Shown here in pieces: positions 9,169-16,992 of a DNA stretch of 64,000 nucleotides (within the stretch, counting starts at the first letter, position 1; every line of letters starts with the position of its first letter). The notes under the pieces are model-generated. The model did no database searches. It was given only the letters and a program-made list of their open reading frames with translations, and had not been told where the DNA came from. The translations under genes were made by a program, and so were the position numbers. This stretch comes from Gemmatimonadota bacterium. Its GTDB lineage: Bacteria > Gemmatimonadota > Gemmatimonadetes > Longimicrobiales > Gaopeijiaceae. The DNA is taken from contig JAJCZZ010000084.1 of assembly GCA_029262115.1 (NCBI GenBank), positions 22,894 to 86,893 of the forward strand, in the 5' to 3' direction.

Positions 9169-9813
9169 TCAACCGCAGGGCGTCGGCCGGTTTCGCTTGC
9201 GAACCCAGGTGTATGTGCGCCGAGGAACCCACTCCCCGTTCTCCCGAGCCAGGCTCCCGGCGACGTGGGTGTCGGCGTCGGGCCACTCTTCGAAGTGCCC
9301 CAGCATTTCCGTCCCGGTCGGCCAATGGAATTCCTGGACGAGCACCGGATCACGCCCCTCGTCGAAGTGGCCGAATCCCACCGCTCCACCGGCGTTCGAC
9401 TGGTACAGCATGCCCTTGCCTTCGACGGGGTCCCACGCCTGGAAGAAATTCCAGTAGACGCCGCTCACCTCGCCGTCGATCTCACCCCACAAGCACCCCA
9501 CGGCCGACATCCCTCCGGGCATCAACTCCAGGGCCAAGCCGTAGATCTCGTCCTCGTCCGGGGTGGCACGATACTCCGCGTTCGAGGTGATCCACGCGCC
9601 ATCGGTAAGGTTCGCGAGCTTCGCGACGAAGGCGGCGCGCGCCGCTGCCGGATCGTCGTCCTGGGCCGCGACGACCCCAGGCTGACCCAGCGTACTCGAC
9701 AGCACGATACCGATCCCACATGCGATCGCTCTGAGCCCCGGATTCGGGGCCCGTGACGTCCGACTTACCTCTACATCCGCTCGCTCTCCATACATCGGGA
9801 CCCCCGGTTTCAT
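9169..9813 (-). CDS. Secreted protein of unknown function
   Basis: 214 residues. A hydrophobic segment around residues 28-50 (AIACGIGIVLSSTLGQPG, then AAQDDD) looks like a signal peptide; the true start may be one of the internal Met codons closer to it. The mature part is rich in Gly and aromatic residues (YWNFFQAWDPVEGKGMLYQ, GHFDEGRDPVLVQEFHWP), a beta-rich pattern like DUF1579/lipocalin-type domains. No catalytic motif is recognised. It precedes the cupin gene on the same strand. Confidence 0.55.
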   Translation of the reverse strand: MKPGVPMYGERADVEVSRTSRAPNPGLRAIACGIGIVLSSTLGQPGVVAAQDDDPAAARAAFVAKLANLTDGAWITSNAEYRATPDEDEIYGLALELMPGGMSAVGCLWGEIDGEVSGVYWNFFQAWDPVEGKGMLYQSNAGGAVGFGHFDEGRDPVLVQEFHWPTGTEMLGHFEEWPDADTHVAGSLARENGEWVPRRTYTWVRKRNRPTPCG

Positions 9814-9955
9814 AGCCTTGCGCGTCCTTTCCCCGATGACGCTGGGCTGCCGCGGGTCACCAGTCCATGGAGGCCACCGAAGGAGTATCTGAGGACCGTC
9901 TGAGGAGGACCTCCCGAGTTCTGAGTAGGCCCCTCGAGTCAGGGTGGCGCCGGGC

Positions 9956-11170
9956 CTAACCGTCCTCTTCTACACTCAGCCCCATGGCTTCCAGCATCCG
10001 GATGATCTCGTCGACGTGCTCGCGGCCGCGGGTCTCCAGGTTGAGGACGATCTCGACCTCGCCCACCGAAATGTCCGCAAACGCCCGTCGATGGTATGTC
10101 TCCCGAACGTTGGCGCCCAGCCGCGCGACGGTCTCGGTCAGCCGGGCCAGGAAGCCCGGCCGGTCGGGCACCTTGACCATGAGGTGGGCCGCGCGTCCAT
10201 CCAGCACGAGCCCTCGATCGATGATCCGGGACACCCGGTTTACGTCGATGTTGCCGCCGGACAGCACCACGGCGATCCGCTCGTCTCGGCCTCGCACCGG
10301 AATGCGCGACGACACGAGCGCGGCAAGCCCGACCGCGCCGGCGCCCTCCACCACGGTCTTTCGCCGCTCGAGGAGCAGGAAGATGGCCGAAGCGATCTCT
10401 TCCTCGCTGACCACGACGAGGTCGTCCACGTACTTCTGGATGACGGGAAAGGTCAGGTCGCCCACCCGCTTGACCGCGATCCCGTCCGCGAGCGTATCAG
10501 TCGCGCTGATCTTCACGATGTGACCGGCCGAGCGAGACGCACGCGCCGACGGCGCGGCTTCGGCCTCCACCCCGATCACTCGGACCTCCGGCCGCTGCTC
10601 CTTGATGGCAACGGCCACCCCCGAGATCATGCCCCCTCCACCGACCGGCACCACCACGGTGTCGACATCGGGGATCGACTCCAGGAGCTCCAACGCCATG
10701 GTTCCCTGGCCCGCCATGACCGCCTCGTCGTCGAAGGCCGGTACCATGACGAGGCCCTGGCTCTCCGCCAGCCGGCGCGCCTCGACGGCGCTCTCGTCCA
10801 GGATCGCGCCCGATTGGACGACGCGTGCGCCGTACGCTCGAGTGTTGGACACTTTGATCAACGGAGCGGGGTCGGGCATGACCACCGTCACCGGCACACC
10901 GAGCCGCCCGCCGTGGTAGGCGAGGGCCTGCGCATGGTTTCCCGCGCTCGCAGCGATAACGCCCCGTCGGCGCTGCTCGCTGTCGAGCTGGAGCAGCTTG
11001 TTCAGGGACCCTCGATCCTTGAACGAGCCCGTGCGCTGGTGGTTCTCGAACTTGAACCAGAGGGTCCCGGGCGCGACGTCCTCGAAGGATCGGGCCGGCG
11101 CGCACAGGGTCTCGACGACGCCGTCCCGGATCCGCTCACGGGCGGAACGGATGTCAGCGAGCGTCAGCAT
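9956..11170 (-). CDS. ilvA: Threonine ammonia-lyase with C-terminal ACT domain
   Basis: 404 residues. The N-terminal ~310 residues are a fold-type II PLP enzyme. FENHQRTGSFKDRGS holds the PLP lysine, ASAGNHAQALAYHG is the substrate loop, and PVGGGGMISGVAVAI is the phosphate-binding glycine loop. Residues ~325-404 form an ACT domain (LMVKVPDRPGFLARL), which usually mediates feedback by branched-chain amino acids. The enzyme converts threonine to 2-oxobutyrate and ammonia, the first step of isoleucine synthesis, or works catabolically in single-ACT forms. The start at 11170 lies 12 bp from the stop of the gene at 11183, so the two are probably co-transcribed. Confidence 0.92.
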   Translation of the reverse strand: MLTLADIRSARERIRDGVVETLCAPARSFEDVAPGTLWFKFENHQRTGSFKDRGSLNKLLQLDSEQRRRGVIAASAGNHAQALAYHGGRLGVPVTVVMPDPAPLIKVSNTRAYGARVVQSGAILDESAVEARRLAESQGLVMVPAFDDEAVMAGQGTMALELLESIPDVDTVVVPVGGGGMISGVAVAIKEQRPEVRVIGVEAEAAPSARASRSAGHIVKISATDTLADGIAVKRVGDLTFPVIQKYVDDLVVVSEEEIASAIFLLLERRKTVVEGAGAVGLAALVSSRIPVRGRDERIAVVLSGGNIDVNRVSRIIDRGLVLDGRAAHLMVKVPDRPGFLARLTETVARLGANVRETYHRRAFADISVGEVEIVLNLETRGREHVDEIIRMLEAMGLSVEEDG

Positions 11171-11182
11171 GTCAGATGAGGC

Positions 11183-11593
11183 TCAGGTCCGCTTCTCGTA
11201 CACCGCCACCCGGAGCGCGGGCGCGAGCGTATAGTGAAAACGGAGGCGGTTCTCGCCTTCCACGATCACGTTCGAGGTCTTCTGGCGCGTCTTGGGGTAG
11301 TCATGCCCGCTCTCGTTCTCGACGACCAGGACCTGCTGCTCGCTCAACCCATCGAGCAGCTCCTGGATCTTTGCTTCAAGCCGGTCGAGCAACTCCTGCT
11401 CGGTGTGGTCCTGCACGGGGCCGTCGGCCGAGGCGGTCAACTCGTGGAGCTGGACCTTGTGGTATCCGCCTACGAATTCCTCCGTGGGGATCGCCTCCTG
11501 ACGGTCCCGCCGGAACGAGACCTCGTTCAAGGCCTTGGAGTCGAAGTTCAGGACAACGGACTGGTAGCTGTTGCCGTACTGTTTGAAGATCAC
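11183..11593 (-). CDS. Conserved-looking protein of unknown function upstream of ilvA
   Basis: 136 residues starting MIFKQYGNSYQSVVLNFDS. No signal peptide or membrane segment is seen. A helical middle (TEQELLDRLEAKIQELLDG) is followed by a strand-rich C-terminus (NVIVEGENRLRFHYTLAP). I do not recognise the family. Its stop is 12 bp before the start of the threonine ammonia-lyase gene on the same strand, so they probably share a transcript, but this does not establish a function in amino-acid metabolism. Confidence 0.6.
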   Translation of the reverse strand: MIFKQYGNSYQSVVLNFDSKALNEVSFRRDRQEAIPTEEFVGGYHKVQLHELTASADGPVQDHTEQELLDRLEAKIQELLDGLSEQQVLVVENESGHDYPKTRQKTSNVIVEGENRLRFHYTLAPALRVAVYEKRT

Positions 11594-11712
11594 GACGTGC
11601 TCCTCCCTGTTGTCGCGGGATGTGTGGGCGAAGTGCCGAGCGAAGCCGGTCGGCTGCCGCGAGCCGCGCAGCTCGCGCGGACCCGCCTCACCTACGCAGA
11701 GGTTATCCTACC

Positions 11713-12972
11713 CTAGTCGCTCGGGTCGAGCAGCGCGGCCAGCTCTTCGGGCGAGAGGTCGTCCACCGAACGCGACCCCATACCCTGCGGCGCCCGGGAA
11801 TTCCTTCCCCGCCTCGGCGCGGCTCGGTCTTCGGTCTGGGGCGTGCCGGCGTAGTCGTACTCGGGAAGGTGGACGCGTTCGACACTGCGTCCAAGCCGAT
11901 ACTCGAGGGTCTTCATAGCGCCGAGATCTCCGGCCGTGACGAGCGTGACGGCCGTTCCCTCCGCTCCGGCTCGACCGGTTCGCCCGATCCGGTGGACGTA
12001 ATCCTCGGGGTCCTGCGGGATGTCGTAGTTCACGACGTGGCTGATCCCGTCGACGTCCAGGCCGCGCTGGGCGATGTCGGTGGCGACCAGCACCCGGACG
12101 CTCCCAGTCGCGAACCGATCGAGCGCGCGCGTGCGGTGCTTCATCTGGCGATCCGAGTGCATCACGTCCGCCTTGATGCCCTCTCGCTGCAGTCGAGACT
12201 CGAGTACGTCGGCGCCCGCCTTCGTGCGGGTGAAGACCAGGACCTGGCTCCACCCTTTCTGCTTCAGAAGATTGAGCAAAAGGTCCGGCTTCTTCTCCGG
12301 CTTGACCGAATAGAAGACCTCGGTGACTCCCTCGGCCGTCGTGCCGGCCGGCGTCGCTTCGATCCAGACGGCGTCGCGCGTGATGCGCGTGGCGAGGTCG
12401 TGGACCCCGTTGGGCATCGTCGCGCTGAACAACATGGTCTGGCGCTTCTTCGGCATGCCGCGTAGGCACTGCTCGATCTGCGGTCGGAAGCCCATGTCGA
12501 GCATCCGGTCCGCCTCGTCGAGCACCAGATAGTTGACGTTCGAAAGGTCGACCCGATTCGACTGCATGTGGTCGATGAAGCGACCCGGAGTGGCCACGAT
12601 GACCTCGTAGCCATCCTCAAGCGCCTTGATCTGAGGCCCGTATCCAACACCGCCGTAGATGGCTTCGACCCGAATATTCGTCCCCTTGGACAGAGACTCG
12701 GTGTCCTCTGCCACCTGTTGGGCCAGCTCGCGCGTCGGGCACAGCACCAGTACCTGCAGACCCTTACCCGCCTGAAGCCGCTCGAGGGCCGGAATCATGA
12801 AGGCGCCCGTCTTGCCCGTACCCGTCTGGGCAATTCCGACGACGTCGTTGCCCTCCAATCCGGGCAGAATGGCCTTGGCCTGAATCGGCGTCGGCGTCGT
12901 CCATCCCTGGGCCTCGATCGCAGCGAGGCGCTCCTCGCTCAACTTCAACTCACGAAAACTCGTTGCTTCCAC
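11713..12972 (-). CDS. DEAD-box ATP-dependent RNA helicase
   Basis: About 419 residues from a GTG at 12972 (VEATSFRELKLSEERLAAI); an in-frame ATG at 13125 would add 51 low-complexity residues and is less likely. All helicase motifs are present: Q motif (TTPTPIQAKAI), AQTGTGKTGAF (Walker A), PTRELAQQ, TPGRFID, VLDEADRML (DEAD), SAT, and HRIGRTGRAG (motif VI). The C-terminal tail (~370-419) is short, basic and lacks a named RNA-binding domain. These proteins remodel RNA in ribosome assembly, mRNA turnover or cold adaptation. A second family member at 16993 is catalytically degenerate. Confidence 0.93.
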   Translation of the reverse strand: MEATSFRELKLSEERLAAIEAQGWTTPTPIQAKAILPGLEGNDVVGIAQTGTGKTGAFMIPALERLQAGKGLQVLVLCPTRELAQQVAEDTESLSKGTNIRVEAIYGGVGYGPQIKALEDGYEVIVATPGRFIDHMQSNRVDLSNVNYLVLDEADRMLDMGFRPQIEQCLRGMPKKRQTMLFSATMPNGVHDLATRITRDAVWIEATPAGTTAEGVTEVFYSVKPEKKPDLLLNLLKQKGWSQVLVFTRTKAGADVLESRLQREGIKADVMHSDRQMKHRTRALDRFATGSVRVLVATDIAQRGLDVDGISHVVNYDIPQDPEDYVHRIGRTGRAGAEGTAVTLVTAGDLGAMKTLEYRLGRSVERVHLPEYDYAGTPQTEDRAAPRRGRNSRAPQGMGSRSVDDLSPEELAALLDPSD

Positions 12973-13142
12973 GTCCGCTCCGGCGTCGGCCGCTCCGATA
13001 GGGCGGCGCAGATTACGACCCGGGCCATTCCCAGGCCGGGTTTGGCGAAAGGTAACGGGCTTGCTTGCGTGACGTGTAGACTGGCACGAGTTTGGGGCCG
13101 ACCCGCCCGCAGACCCACCTTTCAACGCCTATCCGCGGTCCG

Positions 13143-13652
13143 ATGGAATCCTCCGACAACGGGCCCGCCCCCACGTCCGTTCTGTTCGTATGCCTTGGCA
13201 ATATCTGCCGGTCCCCGCTGGCCGAAGGTGTCTTCAAGCACCTGCTCGAAGCGGAAGGTCTCTCAAACCGTTTCATCGTCGATTCAGCAGGCACCGGGGG
13301 ATGGCATGTCGGTGAGCCGCCTGACTCCCGCGCAGCCTACGTGGCAGAGAGCCACGGGATCACCCTCGACAGCCACGCGCGGCAGGTTCAGTCGGAGGAC
13401 ACGAACCGCTTCGACATCCTTGTCGCGATGGACCACGAGAACCTCAGGAACCTCGAACGCATGGCGAGCGAGGAGGAGGGGAGCGCGGAGATCCATCTTC
13501 TGCGAGAGTGGGATCCCGAGAAGTCGGAAGGGGACGAGGTACCGGACCCCTACTACGGAGGTCCGACCGGCTTTGAAAACGTCTACCGCATGATCCACCG
13601 GTCGTGTGAGGGGTTGCTCGAGCATCTGCGGAGCGGAGCGTGGGCTGGCTAG
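13143..13652 (+). CDS. Low-molecular-weight protein tyrosine phosphatase
   Basis: 169 residues from the ATG at 13143, preferred over an upstream in-frame ATG (13092) because the fold begins at SVLFVCLGNICRSPLAEG. That segment contains the signature P-loop C-x5-R-S with the nucleophilic cysteine and the arginine. The general-acid loop VPDPYYGGPTGF is present near the C-terminus. The family dephosphorylates phosphotyrosine or, in relatives, phosphoarginine and regulates polysaccharide export. It is cytoplasmic. The 3-prime end overlaps the convergent small membrane protein by 4 bp. Confidence 0.92.
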   Translation: MESSDNGPAPTSVLFVCLGNICRSPLAEGVFKHLLEAEGLSNRFIVDSAGTGGWHVGEPPDSRAAYVAESHGITLDSHARQVQSEDTNRFDILVAMDHENLRNLERMASEEEGSAEIHLLREWDPEKSEGDEVPDPYYGGPTGFENVYRMIHRSCEGLLEHLRSGAWAG

Positions 13653-13933
13653 GAGGCTTCTCGCCCCCTGCGGCCGCCGGCGCGCAGCCGCCTCCATCCC
13701 CAATCCAGGGCGAGCGAGAGGAGCAGCAAGACAGCGAGTATCATCAACCCATTGAACCCGAGGAGAGGCCCGAGGACGAGATGGGCCACATAGGCTGGGG
13801 CCAGGAGCACACGCCAGACGATGGTCGGAGGGACTCCCTGGGATGCCAACGCCATGGCCACCTCCGACGCCACCAGCGCCAACGTCGCCGGATAGCGGGC
13901 TATCAGCCCTACGATCGGGGAGCCGTTACTCAT
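13649..13933 (-). CDS. Small membrane protein of unknown function
   Basis: 94 residues, about 60% hydrophobic, with two or three predicted membrane segments (IARYPATLALVASEVAMAL, VWRVLLAPAYVAHLVLG, GLMILAVLLLLSLALDW) and a basic C-terminus (RRLRAGGRRGRE) that would sit in the cytoplasm. No motif identifies a function. It is convergent with the phosphatase gene, overlapping it by 4 bp. Confidence 0.55.
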   Translation of the reverse strand: MSNGSPIVGLIARYPATLALVASEVAMALASQGVPPTIVWRVLLAPAYVAHLVLGPLLGFNGLMILAVLLLLSLALDWGWRRLRAGGRRGREAS

Positions 13934-14012
13934 TACCCATGGTCCGTCACGGATTCAGTCAACCGGCGCGTCCTCCTTCCGGGTCCTCGTGCCCGGCAGT
14001 GGCCGCCCAACT

Positions 14013-14669
14013 CTACCTCCGGACCGCCACCGCCACACCGTCGCCCACCGGAAGGATGGTCGCGTCGAAATGATCGTGGCCGGCCAGCGCGCGGTTGAAG
14101 TCCTGGAGCGCCCGGGTCGCGGCGTCGGCTTCGTCCGAGTCGTCGAGAATCCGACCCTGCCAGAAGACGTTGTCCGCGAGCAACACCCCACCCGGGCGTA
14201 GCAGGCGCTGCGCCTGCTTCAAGTAGACGCCGTAGCGCTCCTTGTCCGCGTCCACGAACATGGCGTCCCACCCGCCGTCCGGCCCGAGCTCCTGGAGGAG
14301 GTCGACCGCGTTTCCCTGCCGGACCTCGACCATCTCCGCCCGACCCGCCCGGTCGATGAACTCCCGAGCGAGGGACGCGTGCTCCGGCTCACTCTCCATG
14401 GTCACGACGCGCCCGTCGGCGGGAAGAGCCTTGGCGATCCAGAGCGCGGAATATCCTCCGAGCGTCCCGACTTCGACCACGCGACGGGCGCCGACGGCGC
14501 GGAGCAGGATGGACAGCAGATGGCCGGTGCGGGCGGGAACCTGGATCGAAGGGAAACCGCGGGCCTCCTGTTCGGCCCTCAACTCGGCCAAGATCGGATC
14601 CTCCCGCACAAACAGCGCCTGGGCATAGTCCTCCAACTCCTCGCGCGACGGTCCGGACCGCTCGCTCAC
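14013..14669 (-). CDS. SAM-dependent O-methyltransferase (CCoAOMT/PF01596 type)
   Basis: 218 residues starting at a GTG (14669) whose first base follows the aminotransferase frame, giving a 4-bp GTGA overlap with that gene's stop. The class I Rossmann fold is clear: VVEVGTLGGYSALWIAKAL binds S-adenosylmethionine, and DAMFVDADKERYGVYLKQ plus GGVLLADNVFWQG carry the acidic metal ligands of the caffeoyl-CoA/catechol O-methyltransferase family. It methylates a hydroxyl on a small substrate, not identifiable here. The overlap shows translation coupled to the aminotransferase. Confidence 0.88.
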   Translation of the reverse strand: MSERSGPSREELEDYAQALFVREDPILAELRAEQEARGFPSIQVPARTGHLLSILLRAVGARRVVEVGTLGGYSALWIAKALPADGRVVTMESEPEHASLAREFIDRAGRAEMVEVRQGNAVDLLQELGPDGGWDAMFVDADKERYGVYLKQAQRLLRPGGVLLADNVFWQGRILDDSDEADAATRALQDFNRALAGHDHFDATILPVGDGVAVAVRR

Positions 14670-15868
14670 GCCGACGTCCCCGCGCCGACGAGCGCGCCAA
14701 TCCGGCGGAATGCCTCTTCGAGCGAGTCGTCCGAAGCGGCGTAGCTCATTCGTACCCACCGGTCGTCGCCGAACGCCGCGCCCGGCACGAGGGCCACCCC
14801 CTGCTCCTTGAGCAGTCGGCTACACCACGCTGTGGCGTCGGTCACCCCGTCGTCGAAGAGGCCGTCCACACGGAAGTAGAGGTAGAACGCCCCCTCCGGC
14901 TCGACGAATGACACGTCCGGCAGGACCTCGCCCAGTCGCGTCGTGACGAGGTCTCGCCGCCGTCGGAAGGCCCGACCCATCTCGTGAACGGATGCGTCGG
15001 CCGCGCCGGCGTCCGAAAACGCGGCGAGCGCGGCCATCTGGGACGGCGTTGCCGCGTTGGAGGTGATCTGGCTCTGGAGCGACGTGAACTTGGCCGCCAG
15101 ATCGGGCTCACAGTAGGAGAAGCCGATCCGCCACCCCGTCATCGCGTAGCTCTTGGACGCGCCGTCGATCAGAACGATGTCGCCCACCCGATCGGCGGCG
15201 AGGTCGAGGATGCCTGCCGCGGCTGGCCGGTCATTCCCGTAATAGATGTTCCGGTAGATCTCGTCGGAGATGAGCACGACTCCGTTCGCCCGGGCCCACT
15301 CGGCAATCGCCCTGAGTTCACTCAGCGAATAGACCGCCCCAGTAGGGTTGCACGGCGTGTTCAGGATCAACCCCCGGGTCGCGTCCGTGCGAGCCGTGTC
15401 GAGCACCGCCGGCGAGATCTTGAATCCGTCGGCCTCCGGTCCGCTGACGGGGAGCGGGATCGCGCGGGCGATCGTGACGAGGTCAGGGTAGCTCGTCCAG
15501 AACGGGGCGGCCACGAGGACGTGATCGCCGGGCCCGAACAGGCAGAAGATCGAATTGAAGAGGGCCTGCTTGGCACCGGAGCTGACGACGACGCCCTCCC
15601 ACGGCAGGTCGTGACCCGCTCGCTCGGAGAGCCGTGCGGCAATGGCTTTTCGCAACTCCGGCACTCCCGCTGGCGGCGTATAGCGGGTCCTGCCCGCCCG
15701 AATCCCGGCGATGGCCGCGTCCGACACGAAAGACGGCGTGTCGAAGTCGGGCTCTCCCGCGCTCAGGTTGATGATGTCGCGCCCCTCCGCTGCGAGCCGC
15801 TTGGCCAACGTGCTGACGGCGATGGTCGCCGACGGCTTCAGATCTCGAACGTTCGCTGACAGGCGCAT
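14666..15868 (-). CDS. Class I aminotransferase (aspartate aminotransferase-like)
   Basis: 400 residues from the ATG at 15868 (MRLSANVRDLKPSATIAVS), chosen because this is where family homology begins; an ATG 37 codons upstream adds non-conserved sequence. PLP-fold motifs are present: NLSAGEPDFDTP, NTPCNPTGAVYS, ISDEIYRNIYY, and GASKSYAMTGWRIGFSY with the PLP lysine. The family interconverts aspartate or aromatic amino acids and 2-oxo acids. The stop overlaps the start of the O-methyltransferase. Confidence 0.92.
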   Translation of the reverse strand: MRLSANVRDLKPSATIAVSTLAKRLAAEGRDIINLSAGEPDFDTPSFVSDAAIAGIRAGRTRYTPPAGVPELRKAIAARLSERAGHDLPWEGVVVSSGAKQALFNSIFCLFGPGDHVLVAAPFWTSYPDLVTIARAIPLPVSGPEADGFKISPAVLDTARTDATRGLILNTPCNPTGAVYSLSELRAIAEWARANGVVLISDEIYRNIYYGNDRPAAAGILDLAADRVGDIVLIDGASKSYAMTGWRIGFSYCEPDLAAKFTSLQSQITSNAATPSQMAALAAFSDAGAADASVHEMGRAFRRRRDLVTTRLGEVLPDVSFVEPEGAFYLYFRVDGLFDDGVTDATAWCSRLLKEQGVALVPGAAFGDDRWVRMSYAASDDSLEEAFRRIGALVGAGTSA

Positions 15869-15997
15869 GGGCTCTCGTGTTCGGCCGGCGGGTCGAACCC
15901 GTCGGCGGTGGGGGGCTCGCAATATTGAGCGCGCGAAAGGGGGAATCAAGGAAGGGGCCCCGCTTTGCGACGCGCCCACCCGGAGTCACCTTCGACC

Positions 15998-16582
15998 ATG
16001 TCCATGATCGCTGTGCGTCTGTACTACGACCTGATCGACCCGCTTTCCTACCTCCTGGATGTCGAGTGTACCGCCGTGGAGCGGGCGCGTGCCATCCGAG
16101 TCGAGCGGGTGCCCTTCGAGCTACGTCCGCCCCCCGCGGGGCTCATCGACTCCGAGTCACCCGAGTGGCGTGAGCGCTGGGACCTCGCCGAGGATATCGC
16201 TGGCGGGCTCGATATCGTCCTTCGGCGACCGTCCTTCGTTCCATGGAGCCGTAAGGCGCACGAGATGGTGATGCACGCGAAGGAGGTCGGCCACGAGGAC
16301 GAGGTACGTACGCGTCTGTTCCAGGCGACACTCATCGAGGGGCTGGACCTCGGCAGGATCGACGTCCTCGTGGGCCTCGCCCGGGAGATGGGGCTCGACG
16401 CCAGCCGGACCAAGGCCGTCCTGGACGTCGATCGCCACGCGGAGGCAGTGGCCGCCGCCCGCCTCGGCGCAACGGCACACTCCGTGGTCGAAGCCCCCGC
16501 GTTCGTACGCGGCAGCAGCGTTCTTCGGGGCTTCCACAACCGCGACGCCCTGGACACCTTTCTCCGGGACACTGCCGGCTGA
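15998..16582 (+). CDS. DsbA/FrnE-type thioredoxin-fold protein without CXXC
   Basis: About 194 residues from an ATG at 15998 (alternative ATG at 16004). The start VRLYYDLIDPLSYLLDVE is the first strand of a DsbA-type fold; where oxidoreductases have CxxC this has DPLS, as in 2-hydroxychromene-2-carboxylate isomerase and some FrnE relatives. The helical insertion and the returning strand with cis-Pro (VVEAPAFVRG) are present, and the C-terminus (RGFHNRDALDTFLRD) fits the family. It is therefore unlikely to be a disulfide oxidase; a glutathione-dependent isomerase role is possible. No signal peptide. Confidence 0.78.
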   Translation: MSMIAVRLYYDLIDPLSYLLDVECTAVERARAIRVERVPFELRPPPAGLIDSESPEWRERWDLAEDIAGGLDIVLRRPSFVPWSRKAHEMVMHAKEVGHEDEVRTRLFQATLIEGLDLGRIDVLVGLAREMGLDASRTKAVLDVDRHAEAVAAARLGATAHSVVEAPAFVRGSSVLRGFHNRDALDTFLRDTAG

Positions 16583-16623
16583 CCGCCGTGGCTGGACCCG
16601 ACCCTCCCTCCCAGTAGGACAGA

Positions 16624-16989
16624 ATGGCCGGATATCAACGAAAGACCGCCCTGTCGCCCCGTGAGATCCTCGAGCGCGCGGAGGAGTTTCTTCCCGCGCT
16701 GGCCGGACTCACCCGTTCGAAGAGTTCCGGCCACGGAGCGACCTACACCGGGGCCGAGGGAACCGTGACCCTGGCCGCACATCGTCATGGTCACTACACG
16801 GAGGTCGTCGCGATGACCGACCGCTTGCGCACGTCACGGGTCGACTACGAGGTGCAGAAGTTTCTCAACCGGCTGCCGTACGAGCCGGGAGACGAAGGCG
16901 GTCCCGGCTCCGGTGAGCCCGACTCCACGCTCCAGGATGAGGCGAACAGCGCGTCTCCCGCTGGCGATATCGCCGCCGAGGCACCGTAA
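16624..16989 (+). CDS. Small hypothetical protein upstream of the degenerate helicase
   Basis: 121 residues. An N-terminal helix (SPREILERAEEFLPALAG) precedes a short strand-rich region (GAEGTVTLAAHRHGHYTEVV) and an acidic, disordered-looking C-terminus. No family recognised. Only 3 bp separate its stop from the GTG of the DEAD-box relative at 16993, so the two are very likely translated from one mRNA. Confidence 0.6.
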   Translation: MAGYQRKTALSPREILERAEEFLPALAGLTRSKSSGHGATYTGAEGTVTLAAHRHGHYTEVVAMTDRLRTSRVDYEVQKFLNRLPYEPGDEGGPGSGEPDSTLQDEANSASPAGDIAAEAP

Positions 16990-16992
16990 CCC

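Noticed and set aside
9944..11179. A 411-residue plus-strand frame opposite threonine ammonia-lyase
   Set aside because: Antisense shadow; the composition is His/Arg/Asp-rich and the real enzyme with PLP motifs is on the minus strand.
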